Of a stretch of 64,000 nt of DNA, positions 39,512 through 50,524 are shown in pieces. The DNA comes from Symsagittifera roscoffensis. Its lineage: Eukaryota > Xenacoelomorpha > Acoela > Convolutidae. Position 1 is the first letter of the stretch. The number at the start of each line of letters is the position of its first letter. The notes under the pieces were generated by a model, which was not told where the DNA came from, searched no databases, and worked only from the letters and a program-made list of their open reading frames with translations. The DNA lies in assembly GCF_963678635.1 (NCBI RefSeq), contig NC_087069.1:53232251-53296250 (forward strand), read 5' to 3'. The position numbers and the translations under genes were made by a program.

Positions 39512-40116
39512 TCAAGAGATTTTTTTTTCTGCCCCTTTAAGGATAAATAGTTGTTGATCCTTGGCGTCCCATCGTTTTGATTGAATCCTCACTATAACTT
39601 TCCCAATGATATTTATAGTTCTCTCGAAGCCCTGATATGCTTTTTTTGTGAACTTATCGACTGCTTCCATCTTCAGAAATCTGTCTCCTTTTTCCAATTC
39701 AGAAAGTAGATCTTTCTTCATAAACAAGATTGGAATTGCTGAATCGATTTGTATTTCGGTAAAGTAAGGGTTAAGATTCTCCAATGATACCATAAGTGTC
39801 TTTTTAAGTTCCAGACTCTCAATACATTTCTCACTCCTCCTTCGATTTTTTCTTTCACTTCGTTTACTTGATTGTCAAGGTTTATCGCTAAGATTAGGAA
39901 GTCTTCCAGATCAACTTCAAACTCGGGGTTATCCTGCGGGTTGGCCCTGTAATTTTTTTGTTCCAATAGTGTTGGATTTTGATCAATTACATAAGTTTGT
40001 GTTCTGGCTGCACAACTGCAATGTCTGGCGAAATGACCTTTGCGACCACACGTGTTACAGATCCTATATATGAAGTAAGGTGTCCCTGCTAGAACTGTTG
40101 GCCGCAATTTTGGCAT
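39512..40116 (-). pseudogene. Nucleocapsid and protease region of element 3
   Basis: A CCHC zinc knuckle, CNTCGRKGHFARHC, lies near 40040. It is followed downstream on the - strand by a protease-like region starting EIQIDSAIPILF near 39750. The family active site would be D-S/T-G; here the third position reads A, so the protease is probably inactive as well as frame-broken. Confidence 0.7.
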
Positions 40117-40239
40117 TCATTTATTTTTGTACAATATTTAGAGTTGGTTCGTTTTTTACATTTTGAGTATTTTGTACCGGATTATAAACAGGGAATTTCA
40201 AGTACTGTTGGTGTATCGATGTGCCTTTCTCATGAACGA

Positions 40240-40860
40240 GTACATATATAACACGTTTTGTGGGGTCAAATACTCAGAAAAACGCATAATTTTTTTTGAA
40301 TCTCAACGTTTCGCATGTTTGTGATAAAAATATCTCTAACTAATTCTGCCAGTTCCGAGAGAGTTTCGTGGAATTTTTCTAGTGACTCGTGATCTTTCTG
40401 TCTTCGCCCAAAAAATTTGTATCTCTCGTTAGTCAGGTTTGTAGTTACAGTGAATGTAGTTTTTAGTAGATCCCAAAACTCTGCAAAATTAAAGTCCAGT
40501 TTTCTTGTCCCGGATTTTTTGTGTGAAAAGCGTTTTTGCCCTTCTCTTCCGAGTACCAAATACACTTGTGACTTTATCTTCTTGTCGATATCACCGATCT
40601 GAAGTCCATTAAACTTCGCGCTCTCTTCTGCTTTTCTCCTTCTCACCTCCTCGTTGTAGACTTGTAGGGCTAGTTTGTGACGTTCTTCCTTCTCGACTGG
40701 ACGGGGTTGATCATCGAAAGGTTCAATATTTCTGCGGTGGGGTATATCAGTTCGGGTCTTGTCGGAGGATTAACCACGTCTTCGATGTCCACCGAATCTC
40801 TAGCAATGATTGTTAATTGACACTTCTCTGACCATTTTTCCCAATCGGTTCTCATTCGAT
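40240..40860 (-). pseudogene. gag of element 3 (broken)
   Basis: Two ORFs (40670-40855 and 40266-40646) in different frames hold a capsid-like helical region, with YLVLGREGQKRF and FYKFFGRRQKDHESLE-type spacing as in Ty3/gypsy capsids (read as NERYKFFGRRQ in this copy). At least one frameshift separates them near 40660. Confidence 0.65.
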
Positions 40861-40915
40861 GCGTTGTTCCAGAAAAATTCTGGGCCTCGTAGGTTCAACT
40901 CGTTTGACTGCTTCA

Positions 40916-41265
40916 TGTTAAAAAGTTAAATTAAGATAGGTAATAAGACGAATTGAGTTAATTTAAACTAAGACCAGTTTAATACGTGATATGTTGAGAT
41001 ATCTACTACCGGAAAGCAGACTTTTATCTAAGACTAGATTAAAAGACTGGGTTAGTTAGGACTACGCTAAGATAATTAGTCGGAGTTGAAAGTTTCAATT
41101 AATATTGGTTGAGTTATCAAGATGGGTTGCAAAAGAAACGAATAATGACTCCAATATCAGCTATGCCAAAAGTCGTTGCGCTTTTGGCAGGTGTTAACTA
41201 ATTAACATAATCGAATAAGCAACGTAACGGTTAGAAGATCGCTAACAGTAATATCCCTTTTGACA
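40916..41265 (-). repeat. 5' LTR of element 3
   Basis: A 350 bp LTR with the same TG/CA ends as the other copy. The flanking bases (GTGG left of the element, GTGC right) are not a perfect target duplication. Confidence 0.9.
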
Positions 41266-41293
41266 GGTGCTTACGTAAGGGGGTTCGTGGGGA

Positions 41294-41540
41294 TGTACGT
41301 GGCATGATGGGGGGAATCGGCATGATGGGGGCACGGTGCATGATTGGGGTAGCGAGCAGAGGTAAAGGCGAGGGCGGACTGGAAATTTAAAAAACTAAGA
41401 CTCCCACAACACTAAAAAGAGCGTATTTTGACAAAATTTTTAGCGGAGCAGCCAAATTTTGTGAAAAACACTGTTCAAAAATTCCGTTTTTGGTCAATTT
41501 AGGAAAATTGATAGATATTGGTCTCTTCAAAGTTGCAACA
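41294..41540. repeat. Dispersed host repeat, copy A
   Basis: Starts with TACGTGGCATGATGGGG-type words and continues through CCACAACACTAAAAAGA to GATATTGGTCTCT; similar to 41767-41995. Confidence 0.8.
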
Positions 41541-41766
41541 AATTTCTGGTAAAGGCGTGGGAAGGGGGTGGTTTGGGTTTGAACGTGCATAAACATGGGA
41601 ATGTACGTAATGTGGGTGAAAGATTCAATGTCCACTATCAAACAAATTTCATTTTCTTCTTTTATATTTTCAACTTGTTGTAACTCGTTCACAGCTGACA
41701 ACTAATTTTAAATGCATCTGCAAATCTTATTTTTCCAGGGGTTGGGGTTATTCGGCATGTTGAGGG

Positions 41767-41995
41767 TACGTGGCATCATGGGGGTTACGTGGCATGATTG
41801 GGGTAGCGAGTAGAGGGAGGGGGAGGGCGGACTGAAAATTCAAAAAAAAATCGAAAGTACTCCCGCAACACTAAAAAGAACATAATTTGACCAAGTTTTA
41901 AGCGCCGCAGGCAAATTTCTTGAAAAAATGGTCAAAAATGCCGTTTGTGGTTAATTTTGGAACATTATTAGATATTGGTCTCTCCAAAATACTAT
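41767..41995. repeat. Dispersed host repeat, copy B
   Basis: Same orientation and order of words as 41294-41540, diverged. The tail following copy A (41629-41740) recurs at 42518-42669, so the repeat family has several overlapping partial copies here. Confidence 0.8.
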
Positions 41996-44843
41996 ATTCT
42001 GCTCTTCCTGGATAACCGCGTTCAATCGAGTTTTGCAAATATAGTAAAATATGTTGTAATTAGCTGCAAATTTAATTCATTTTCATGAATTTTATAAAAG
42101 AATCGATTAAAAATTCATTACGTTGTCTGAAACTGCCACTATAATCGGTTATATAGACAATATTTGTGTCAACAAATATTCGTTATAATCGATTTTTATC
42201 CATCAAACTTTGGTGCGGGGAACTATGCATACTATGACTCAATATTTACCTATGATTTTGCTGGTTTTTATTGATATAAAACGTACCTTGCTTTCTTTTT
42301 GCAACTGTTACAATGTTTTCTGTTGTAACTGTTGTAAATGTTTTCTGTTTGCAACTGTTGCAACTGTTACAATGGACTCAGCTTGTATCTTTTTGGATTG
42401 ATGTATTGACGATTAAATGGTATTGTGGTATTTGTAGCTAATGGTTTTGAGCAAGCTACTTTTCTAAAGCTTTAATAATTTCTTCTGTCACTCAAATGGT
42501 TAGATGAGTAAAAGGTTGCATGTCCACTAAACACCTACAAAAATTACTTTCTTTTATATTTTCAACTTCTGGAAATTTTACTTTCTTCTTTTATATTTTC
42601 AAAATGTTTAACTCGTTCACATTTGAAAACTAATTTTAAATGCGTCTACGAATCTAATTTTTTCCAATTGTACTTTCGTTTGGTCTTTTCAGCAGACCTT
42701 TCTTCAATTAGATTATTAATTTCTCCCTGTCTAAATGTTATCCCTACTTGTTTTCTAAAATAATTTAGCTTCAAATACAAAAAACTTGTCGGGAGGCTGA
42801 GGTAAGTAATTTAGTATTGGAGGGTTTCAGAACGGTTACAGTATCATATTGAGTGGTTTCATTTTTTTGAAAACTAATTTTTAATAACTAAACATTTCAG
42901 ATGTGAACGTTTTTTGGTGGCCCATGCCGGAGGTTTGTCTCTCACAAAAGGCAACTGAAAATTGCTTCAAATGTTATTTCGAACAAGAAAAATGTGGTAT
43001 ATGAGCAGTAAGATGTTTTTTTCATTTCATACCCATGTTCTATGACAAGAGTTCAGGTATGATTTAAACGTGCTCGTGGGAGTGGTTTGTTAGCTTCACA
43101 ATCTAAGATTTTTTTTTAAAATCGTTTTCTATGACTTTTCAAATGATTCTTTTAATTCGTTGCCCATTGATTTTTAAAAAACTATTCCCCGTGGCGTATG
43201 CCAGAGAACTTTACATTAAATTTTGACAATTCAGCATAGAAATTAAAATGTTAAGAAAAAAAACGAAGTTTTATGCTTCCAAATAGCTCAATGAAAACTG
43301 ATCCAACTATTTTTTCTTCAACAAACTTATTGCTTTGCGCTATCAAAACACTCTGTATTTTTCTCGCCAAAATAGTTCTTCCTAAAAACGGTATATCCAC
43401 AGCAAAAAGTGCCTCAAATTTTGCCATCTGAGGTTTACCGTCTTGTTCTTTTAATTTTTGAATTGTTTTAACTGATAAAAAACTTTTAGGTCTAATTTTC
43501 TGAAAGCTCCGTAAAATTTTCCAAAAATATTGATTTCAGTTTTTCATGAAAGTTTGAAATAAATAAGTCGCAGTCAAATATAAACTTTACAACTGGTTAT
43601 GATAAATTCAGGACTAAGGCTCGAGCAGCCTCTATAATGCTATATTAAGGCACTCATAATTGTCTTTGCTGAAAATAAGATATGACGCTTATCTGATTTA
43701 TCCTACTTTTGGTATGTTTGATTATGATTCTCTTCTTTTTTAAGACAAACTGTCAAGAAAAAAAAAGATTTTGATGAGAACGTTTCATAGAAATGGTTTT
43801 AAGTTTGTAACTTCAATGAATATAATCTAATGTTCGTTTTTATATTATAAACATATGTTCTGAGACCAATTGTAATGCTTCCCCGGCACTATGAAATTCA
43901 AAAATCTAAAATTTGAATTCGAAAACAAATTAAAAAGAAAAACATGGAAAACTTTTTTATTAAAAAAAAACATTTCAGTTTTAATTAAGCAAAAATAACT
44001 ATGGTCAAAGAAAAAAATTTTAAAACTAAGAAGAAAGCTTTTGTTTACCTCCTATACGATGCACAGAAAAGTTTCATAGCAAAGAAACTTAGTTTCAACA
44101 ATCACCGTGATAAGGAAAAAATTATTGGTGAAAGTTACAAAGTTTTTTAAAACATTAATAGTCAGTCGGTCTGAGTTACCATGAATTTCTTTTCTTGATA
44201 AAAAATTTCCCTTGGCAACACAATTGTCGTTGTTGAACTTTGCTTTTCGAAAATTTTAACTGGTTTTAAAATGATGAGATTTCATTCATAAGAATAAGGC
44301 TGATTGAGTTACCATTAGTGTAATATGCGTAGCAAAAAACAGTGCATAGTCAGACTTTAAGCTATTCAACTTATTCAGCATTTATAGCTTTTAGCTTTGG
44401 TTTTATGGTGATTTTTTGTGACTATCAAAAAATATTGATAAGTCTTTGTCTAATTTCTGACTATCTACATTGTTTGGGGTCTTTATCTGCCATCTGAAAT
44501 AATTTTTTTTAACGTTTCGGAAATCTTCGCTTGTAGCGGGAGTGTTGTTATTCGTTTCATTGATGTAAAATTTAAAATAGTAATAGGTTTTCACTTAAAT
44601 TTGAGATTGTTATCAATCTAAGGATATATAATCAAAACTGAGTTGTTGACGATTGCTTTTTTGTTATTTTTTTGCACTATAATGACTTTAATGGAAGGTT
44701 TGAATCATCTCTAAACTGTAGTTTGTTCAGTTTCTCTCAAAACTAAAACGAAAATCTCAAAAAACGGGTTCAATAAATCAAATCAAAAGCTGTTCTGTCC
44801 ATATATATCACATTCAAAAATTATATTTTTGCGCCTTTAATGA
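41996..44843. other. Gene-poor host DNA
   Basis: AT-rich, with only short chance ORFs. Apart from the repeat tail at 42518-42669 I see nothing supportable. Confidence 0.6.
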
Positions 44844-44945
44844 AAACGGGTCCATTATTTAAACTAGTTCGTGATTTTTACCATGCTTCCCTCAGCTTCC
44901 TCTCAGCGCTTGACATAACTCTATCTAATGAGTTTATTAAGAATC
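44844..44945. repeat. Direct repeat, copy 1
   Basis: About 100 bp around CTCAGCTTCCTCT, similar to 45673-45770 (CATTATT, AAACT, GTGATTTT, CTCAGCTTCCTCT, AGCGC and TCTATCT in the same order). Confidence 0.75.
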
Positions 44946-44966
44946 TGGTCAAAAGTTCGCCCATTT

Positions 44967-44970
<4 letters not shown>

Positions 44971-45008
<38 letters not shown>
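44971..45008. repeat. (AT)n microsatellite
   Basis: 38 bp of uninterrupted AT dinucleotide. Confidence 0.98.
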
Positions 45009-45010
<2 letters not shown>

Positions 45011-45672
45011 CCGACTGTGTTTAATTGCTGCTGGTTTTTTCTTACTAAAACATTGGGCTTTTTAGAATAAAATTTTCAGTTTTTTTTTGCTATAAGAATT
45101 TTAGTAAGTTTTAGTACATGAATTTCATTTGAACTCACAAATAGCTTTTATATACCTAAGTGCATTCATAAAAGAACTAATATGTATGAATCCATATTTT
45201 TAGTTATTAGAGTATTTTAAGACTTTTAGAGATTAAAAAATTGGTTGGTATTTTCCATTCCTTTCATTGTCAATATTGTGTCTACCTCAAATGAAAATAG
45301 CAAAAAGTGCTACGTCGATGCACATTTAGCATTTTATTAAGCAGAAACCAGTTTTCATTTTTTTAAATTACGTAATATTTTTTGGTAATTGTAGAGCATA
45401 CTGCCAACATTTTTTGATCTTGGTTCGTACGGTTTTAAACGCAGATCACAGCTAGTTTCATTTATTTTCTATCTGACGACAGAGTCTGTTTGGCAACAAT
45501 GCATATGTTTGAAAGCAACTGAAAAAAATGCGCAGTGGAACTGAAATCATGAGCAAGGATTTAATTTTTAATATTGCTGCTCCTAAACATCATACACATA
45601 TACATATGATATACATATGTTACACATATCACTAAAAAATATATCGAGCGGTTATATTTATGCACAATTGTC

Positions 45673-45770
45673 AAAAACCGGGCCATTATTAAACTGGTAA
45701 GTGATTTTGTCTATGCTGCACTCAGCTTCCTCTAAGCGCCGGCCATCATTCTATCTGATACTACATTAAG
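45673..45770. repeat. Direct repeat, copy 2
   Basis: The partner of 44844-44945 in the same orientation, about 830 bp away. The DNA between them has no gene. Confidence 0.75.
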
Positions 45771-46193
45771 GATCACTTATTTATTGGACTTTTAACATAT
45801 TATTCTTGAAATTGACTTTTTGGAAATTGACTTTTTCCTTGAAAAAATTTCCTAATGATAGATACGCCAATTCTCAAAAATACACTTGTGTCTGAAAATA
45901 ATACAAATCCTTAATAGAGTGAAAAAGATAAATTCGCGAACAACGCAAAATTGTCAGTTTTTATAGAAGTTCTAACGCGCGTACCAACATTTCCGTACTC
46001 CACACAGCGTTTGGTGCATATTTATGACTTCAATTAATGATATACAATTCGTCGATGTTTTTTATATGCTGGTATGGCCATATCTGGCTTGTCCACGGAC
46101 TTACACAGAAAGGTATATTTTTGGTATATTTTTCTATAAAATCATTTTATTTACAGAGAAAAAAGTTTGCATATTATTTTTAGGGTGCACATA

Positions 46194-46435
46194 CAAAACA
46201 GTCCGTACACAAACAGTCCAATACAAAACAGTCCAGAAAATTGTACAATGTAGGAAAAAAACAGTCCCAATACAAAACAGTCCGGTTTATGGTAACCGGC
46301 TCTAAATTTTTCATTAAGTCCTACCATCTGTTGGCAAGCTCGCTACACAATGGCGCGGCTGCGGCGGTTTCCATTTTGTTCTGTATGTTTGTTGAGCAAA
46401 GGACAATTCCGCCTGTTTTGTATTGGACTGTTTTG
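46194..46435. mobile_element. MITE with CAAAACAGTCC termini and TA duplication
   Basis: A 242-bp unit beginning CAAAACAGTCC and ending GGACTGTTTTG, flanked by TA on both sides (46192-46193 and 46436-46437). Further copies of the terminal word lie inside the left end. Short size, TIRs and TA duplication fit a non-autonomous Tc1/mariner-superfamily element (inference). Confidence 0.75.
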
Positions 46436-46659
46436 TAAAGACACGCATTTTAGTCGTTTTGATATTAAGGTTTTGATATATTGCCCCAAATTTTCCCTCC
46501 AATGCAATAAAAACTATTTCTCAGTATATTCATTAACTTTAATTCAATTTCACAATGCAAACTTGAAATTGATTTTTTGATTTGAGTTAAGTGCGTTACT
46601 AAGCGGGAGATCTAGCTCTTTTTACCAATCCATAATTAATTGTAGTTCCAGGAAAAACG

Positions 46660-48831
46660 ATGTCTTTTCTTCCTATAACGACAAATATTGCAAATGCTCA
46701 GCAAGCCCAAAAAAACATCGATAGACTCATTGCTTTGTTAGTTAAAAGTGAGGTACCTTATCCCAACATCGAAAAGCACCTGATGCTCCGGTTAACAGAT
46801 GAACAGAAAGAAAACAGCAGCGAAATAAAAACATATTTCTACAAACATTACTCTGATGCTGTTTTGGCCAAATTAATAGATCAACTAGAAGTTGAAAAAA
46901 AGAAGAATCGAAAAAAAGAGGAGCTGGAACAACTTGTGAACGGCAAGCAAGACTTTGACGCTCTTAAAAAAGCGTTTCCATCTCTGGAAAAGCTCATATC
47001 TCTCGTCAAAGGATGTTCTGATGACAGATTATTTGATCCTGGAATTTTTCCAGGTAAAATCTGGAAAATACTGAGCGACGAGTATCAGCGAACTAGAGAA
47101 TTAAATGACTCGGAGTCAGAGTTCTTAGAGGCCTTGATGAACCATGTAAACTGTCTGCTTGCAGAACTCGATGCAAACAGTGTTTCGGACATTCCGTTCA
47201 TAAAAGAGAGTCCGACAGTTTCAGATCTCATCAAAAACATCGAGTCCACGACATTTCTTTATTCGAGTAAATCAAAAGCAGAAAGACACCTTGAGCTGAA
47301 GGCAAAAATGCTTAAATCACGACCCGAAAACACGATTGAGTTTCGAGCATCTTTCCAAAACAATCTACTGGAACCCTTACTGAAAGAGTATCGGGCTCCA
47401 CCTGTAGTTGAAATACAAGTTTCTGAAACGGACCGTGATCATATAATCTTCAAAGTGAGTTGCTCTGGCATAAATATCGATCGGACAGTCCAGGAGACGC
47501 AGAGAAAAGGTATCACTCCTAGCGAAACGCGAGTTTATGCTAAGCATCTTTTCGTCGTTGAACAAAGCTGTGAAGGCAAAGGCCATAATTTTTGTGTAGT
47601 TAGTCCTAAGATTAAAATTTTGAAGCCAAAAACAGTTTTGGATGTCTCTGGAAGTAATGCTTCCAACGCCTGGAACATGAAAAAAGCTGAAGACGGAACT
47701 TTTCCGGGAGATCATGGCAGAGACGGTATTGACGGAAACCATGGAATGAGTGGAGGGAATGTGACTTTTTACTGCGACGAAATAGAAGGAGCCAGTAACC
47801 TGAAAATAATATCCAATGGTGGAAATGGCAGTGACGGCCAGGACGGAGGAAATGGCTGCAACGGGCAATCGGGAGTAGATGGCAAGTCATTGAACTGTAA
47901 ATCAAAAGACGACTTCCGATCAAAGTTTGGGAAGTTGCATTATCTTAAAGAAGTGAGTGACTTTTGTTCCCAACTAAATCAACTCAATGATTCCTACGAC
48001 AGCAGTAGTTCATTTTTCCCTACAAAAAGTGATGTCTACTTTTCTGGCAAATACAACGACTTGGACACGACTCTAATTCATTACCGGTACAGGGGAAACC
48101 TGTGGTTTAGAACATTGGTCCTAGTCAAAGGTCTGCCAGGCACGGTTGGTTCACGGGGCGGAGATGCAGGTGCTGCCGGCGCTAAAGGTGAAGGCGGGTA
48201 CGCTGGAATACTGGAAATTTTTGGCCTAGAATCATCACATTGTAAAGGATCTGAGGAGCTCATGGAATGTGTTGAAACAAACCCAGGAAGAGACGGCAAT
48301 GATGGAGCGCCTGGAAGACCTGGAAACGGAGGCCGAAACGGAAACAAAGGAGCGGACTGTGGACGAGTGGAAGCTGATAGTGATCAGTTTGTGCACTTCG
48401 GATCACTGGAACTTTATTCAGACTCTAACGAAGACAAAACAAGAGTATGGACAGGCAAGTACAAAAAGTACTTTGGAATCCGGACTACTGGAAGATGGAC
48501 GGTGCAGGACTCGTATGAAACTCACGGAGAAAAGGCAACAAGAAGATCCAACAAACGCCAAAGAGTTCGTAAAAGACTGAACGTCAGAAGTGAAATAAAT
48601 AAGGAAATGAAAGAAGCTATGAAAAAAAGCGTTCATGCTAAAGTTAACACATTACTTCAACAGGAGAGGGGAAAAGAAATTAACGTTGAAGAACAAGTGC
48701 AACAGAACGAAAGAGCCAAAACAAATCGACTTCAATCAGTCGTGTCTGAAGAGTTAAAACAGAAAATTAGTTTCAATGTTCCAAAGAAGCGAGAGCTAAA
48801 ATTGCTCGAACAGAGAAATTCATTTGGTTGA
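46660..48831 (+). CDS. Glycine-repeat protein, uncharacterised (723 aa)
   Basis: A single uninterrupted ORF. Residues 1-230 are helical and charged. About 240-330 form a beta-rich stretch ending in ILKPKTVLDVSGSN. Then come two collagen-like glycine blocks: about 345-410 (GDHGRDGIDGNHGMSGG, GGNGSDGQDGGNG) and 490-570 (GLPGTVGSRGGDAG, PGRDGNDGAPGRPGNGG). The tail of about 110 residues is basic and helical. The repeats are irregular GxG/GxY, so a beta-solenoid or loop-rich glycine fold is as likely as collagen. I know similar proteins only as uncharacterised invertebrate genes, often multi-copy and in some cases linked to SecA-like ATPase sequence (recollection, not checked). No signal peptide or membrane helix is seen. 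A pyrimidine/AG context (GTAGTTCCAG, 46641-46650) just before the ATG could be a 5'-UTR splice acceptor. Confidence 0.85.
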   Translation: MSFLPITTNIANAQQAQKNIDRLIALLVKSEVPYPNIEKHLMLRLTDEQKENSSEIKTYFYKHYSDAVLAKLIDQLEVEKKKNRKKEELEQLVNGKQDFDALKKAFPSLEKLISLVKGCSDDRLFDPGIFPGKIWKILSDEYQRTRELNDSESEFLEALMNHVNCLLAELDANSVSDIPFIKESPTVSDLIKNIESTTFLYSSKSKAERHLELKAKMLKSRPENTIEFRASFQNNLLEPLLKEYRAPPVVEIQVSETDRDHIIFKVSCSGINIDRTVQETQRKGITPSETRVYAKHLFVVEQSCEGKGHNFCVVSPKIKILKPKTVLDVSGSNASNAWNMKKAEDGTFPGDHGRDGIDGNHGMSGGNVTFYCDEIEGASNLKIISNGGNGSDGQDGGNGCNGQSGVDGKSLNCKSKDDFRSKFGKLHYLKEVSDFCSQLNQLNDSYDSSSSFFPTKSDVYFSGKYNDLDTTLIHYRYRGNLWFRTLVLVKGLPGTVGSRGGDAGAAGAKGEGGYAGILEIFGLESSHCKGSEELMECVETNPGRDGNDGAPGRPGNGGRNGNKGADCGRVEADSDQFVHFGSLELYSDSNEDKTRVWTGKYKKYFGIRTTGRWTVQDSYETHGEKATRRSNKRQRVRKRLNVRSEINKEMKEAMKKSVHAKVNTLLQQERGKEINVEEQVQQNERAKTNRLQSVVSEELKQKISFNVPKKRELKLLEQRNSFG

Positions 48832-49312
48832 CCTCCACATTTCAAGTTATACGAAAAAAAAACATCTTAGTAAGAGCCTTTAGTAATAAAGGACTCTATC
48901 ATCACTTTAAAATTAAAAACGGAAAGGACTGAAAATTGAACTAAGCCTGTATTGCTAAGTTAAAATTAGTCAACTAAGTCTCGAAGTTCAATGAATTTCG
49001 AACGTCAATAGGTAAGCATCTGTTTACATAATGAGCACCAGTGGTACGATGTTTACTCAAGTATTATTTAACACATCGTAACAGAGCCAAAAAAGCTTTG
49101 TAGTGGCGTCAGTTAGGGGATATTTGTGCTTGTCGGTGTTTTTTTAAAAAATCAATTGGACATTATACTACCATTTTGTGTGTGAGATTTTTCTTTCACC
49201 ATAGATTTTCAAAATTCAGCTCAGATATATTTTACATTCAATTGTTTTTTTGAATAAAAGAGTTTTTGAATACGAGCTAAAATTCTGCCGCTGTATAGAG
49301 CAGGTGACAGAG
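48832..49312. other. Intergenic region after the glycine-repeat gene
   Basis: AT-rich, no gene. AATAAAAGAG at 49253 is a possible polyadenylation signal for the upstream gene. Confidence 0.4.
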
Positions 49313-50524
49313 TAATCTGCTCTGAAACTTTTTCAACCCCAAATGAGACAAGAGAAAAGTTCAAACGTTAAATTACGAAAAACAAAACTTAGCATTTTGC
49401 ACTCGATTTACTAGGAAGAACATTTTGAAAAAGTTTCATAATTGTTACCTCATTTGAAAAAATGGGAGCACCTTTGTATTAGGGTTGATTCAGTTTTTTC
49501 TTTTTTTTTTTGCTTTTCACGCAAAATCTGCTGCCGCAAACATTCATCGAAAAGAGTTAAACGATATATCATATTAAAGCCCAATTTAGTTTATTTAAAA
49601 GCATTTCGTTAGTTACGAGAGTAGACTTAATTTTTTTCGTAGTTTTTTTGTTTTTCTAGTTTTTGTTGTACTAATCATTTTGCTACAAAAGCGTTTTCCA
49701 ATTTGCTTTTTTTCTATGACTGTCGAATATGCCTTATATTTAGTTTTTCTTGTAGCTCCTTTTATCACGCCACGCCGAAAAAAAGCTACTTTGAAATTTT
49801 TTTGAAACTAAATTGAAAATAATTTTTTGTTGTATTTTTAAAAGACTATGGTCGGAACATTCTAACTGCACTGTATCTGGCTATCCTTGTTCTCGATTGA
49901 TTTTGTATCAAACAATTTTTCATCCATATTCTAAGAGAAACGTTGAAGAGCATTCAAAGCACTCATATAAATATAAATTGATGAAACTGTCACCTCAAGT
50001 CTTACGTTGTGTTGAGCTATGGTTGGTCGGTTTAAATGCCAAACTAGGAACAAAAAATAGTACAAACAATAAGTGGCTACAAGAGTTCAAAAATAGTGCA
50101 TTAATTTCTGATTGCTCAATTATTTGTGCCTTTATGTCAAATTGCTGATTACAATCATTATAAGAAGCAATCATTTCACTTAGTGACAGTAAAAGTATAT
50201 TCGAAAACCATATGTTAAATAATTTGATGTATTTTTTGCGCCAAGTATGGATTGCATATCCGACTAAGTTGAGATGAATGTACGAGGGGAAAAATGAAAT
50301 TGATTCTCAGACGCATTCATTATTTCAAAAAATGTATCCTTTTTTGTCAAAAAACTCAAAAAACCAATGGTGCCAATAAACAAGCTACAAATCAAACTCA
50401 AACTGTCCAATGAAATTTACATATAAGACGATTGGCTTTTCATGATCATTCGTCTCACACAGTGTTTACGAAGGATAAAAACAAGTTAGATTTTAGTGGT
50501 TACATCTCTAATTTCAACTTCAGG
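49313..50524. repeat. 1.2 kb tandem duplication, copy 1
   Basis: Begins TAATCTGCTCTGAAAC. The same start recurs at 50525 and the order of words is kept throughout (GGTCGGAACATTCTA, CTGGCTATCCTTGTTCTCG, GTTGAGCTATGGTTGGTCGG). Small ORFs in it are broken in the other copy, so no protein is supported. Confidence 0.9.

Larger units (their letters stand above)
33926..41265 (-). mobile_element. Decayed Ty3/gypsy LTR retrotransposon (element 3)
   Basis: Two direct repeats of about 350 bp (33926-34279 and 40916-41265) with TG...CA ends bound a 7.3 kb unit. On the - strand it reads gag, zinc knuckle, protease, RT, RNase H, integrase. All frames are broken, and the LTRs differ at many positions, so it is much older than element 1. 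It is not closely related to elements 1 and 2. A purine-rich CAGTGGGGAA (34280-34289 on the - strand) next to the 3' LTR is the likely polypurine tract. No clear TGG primer site is seen inside the 5' LTR. Confidence 0.9.

Noticed and set aside
44971-45008. CRISPR or other phased repeat array
   Set aside because: It is a plain AT dinucleotide run; no spacer-repeat structure exists anywhere in the window.
49813-50148. ORF of 111 codons in the tandem duplication
   Set aside because: The frame is broken in the second copy (50525-51639), so there is no sign of protein constraint.
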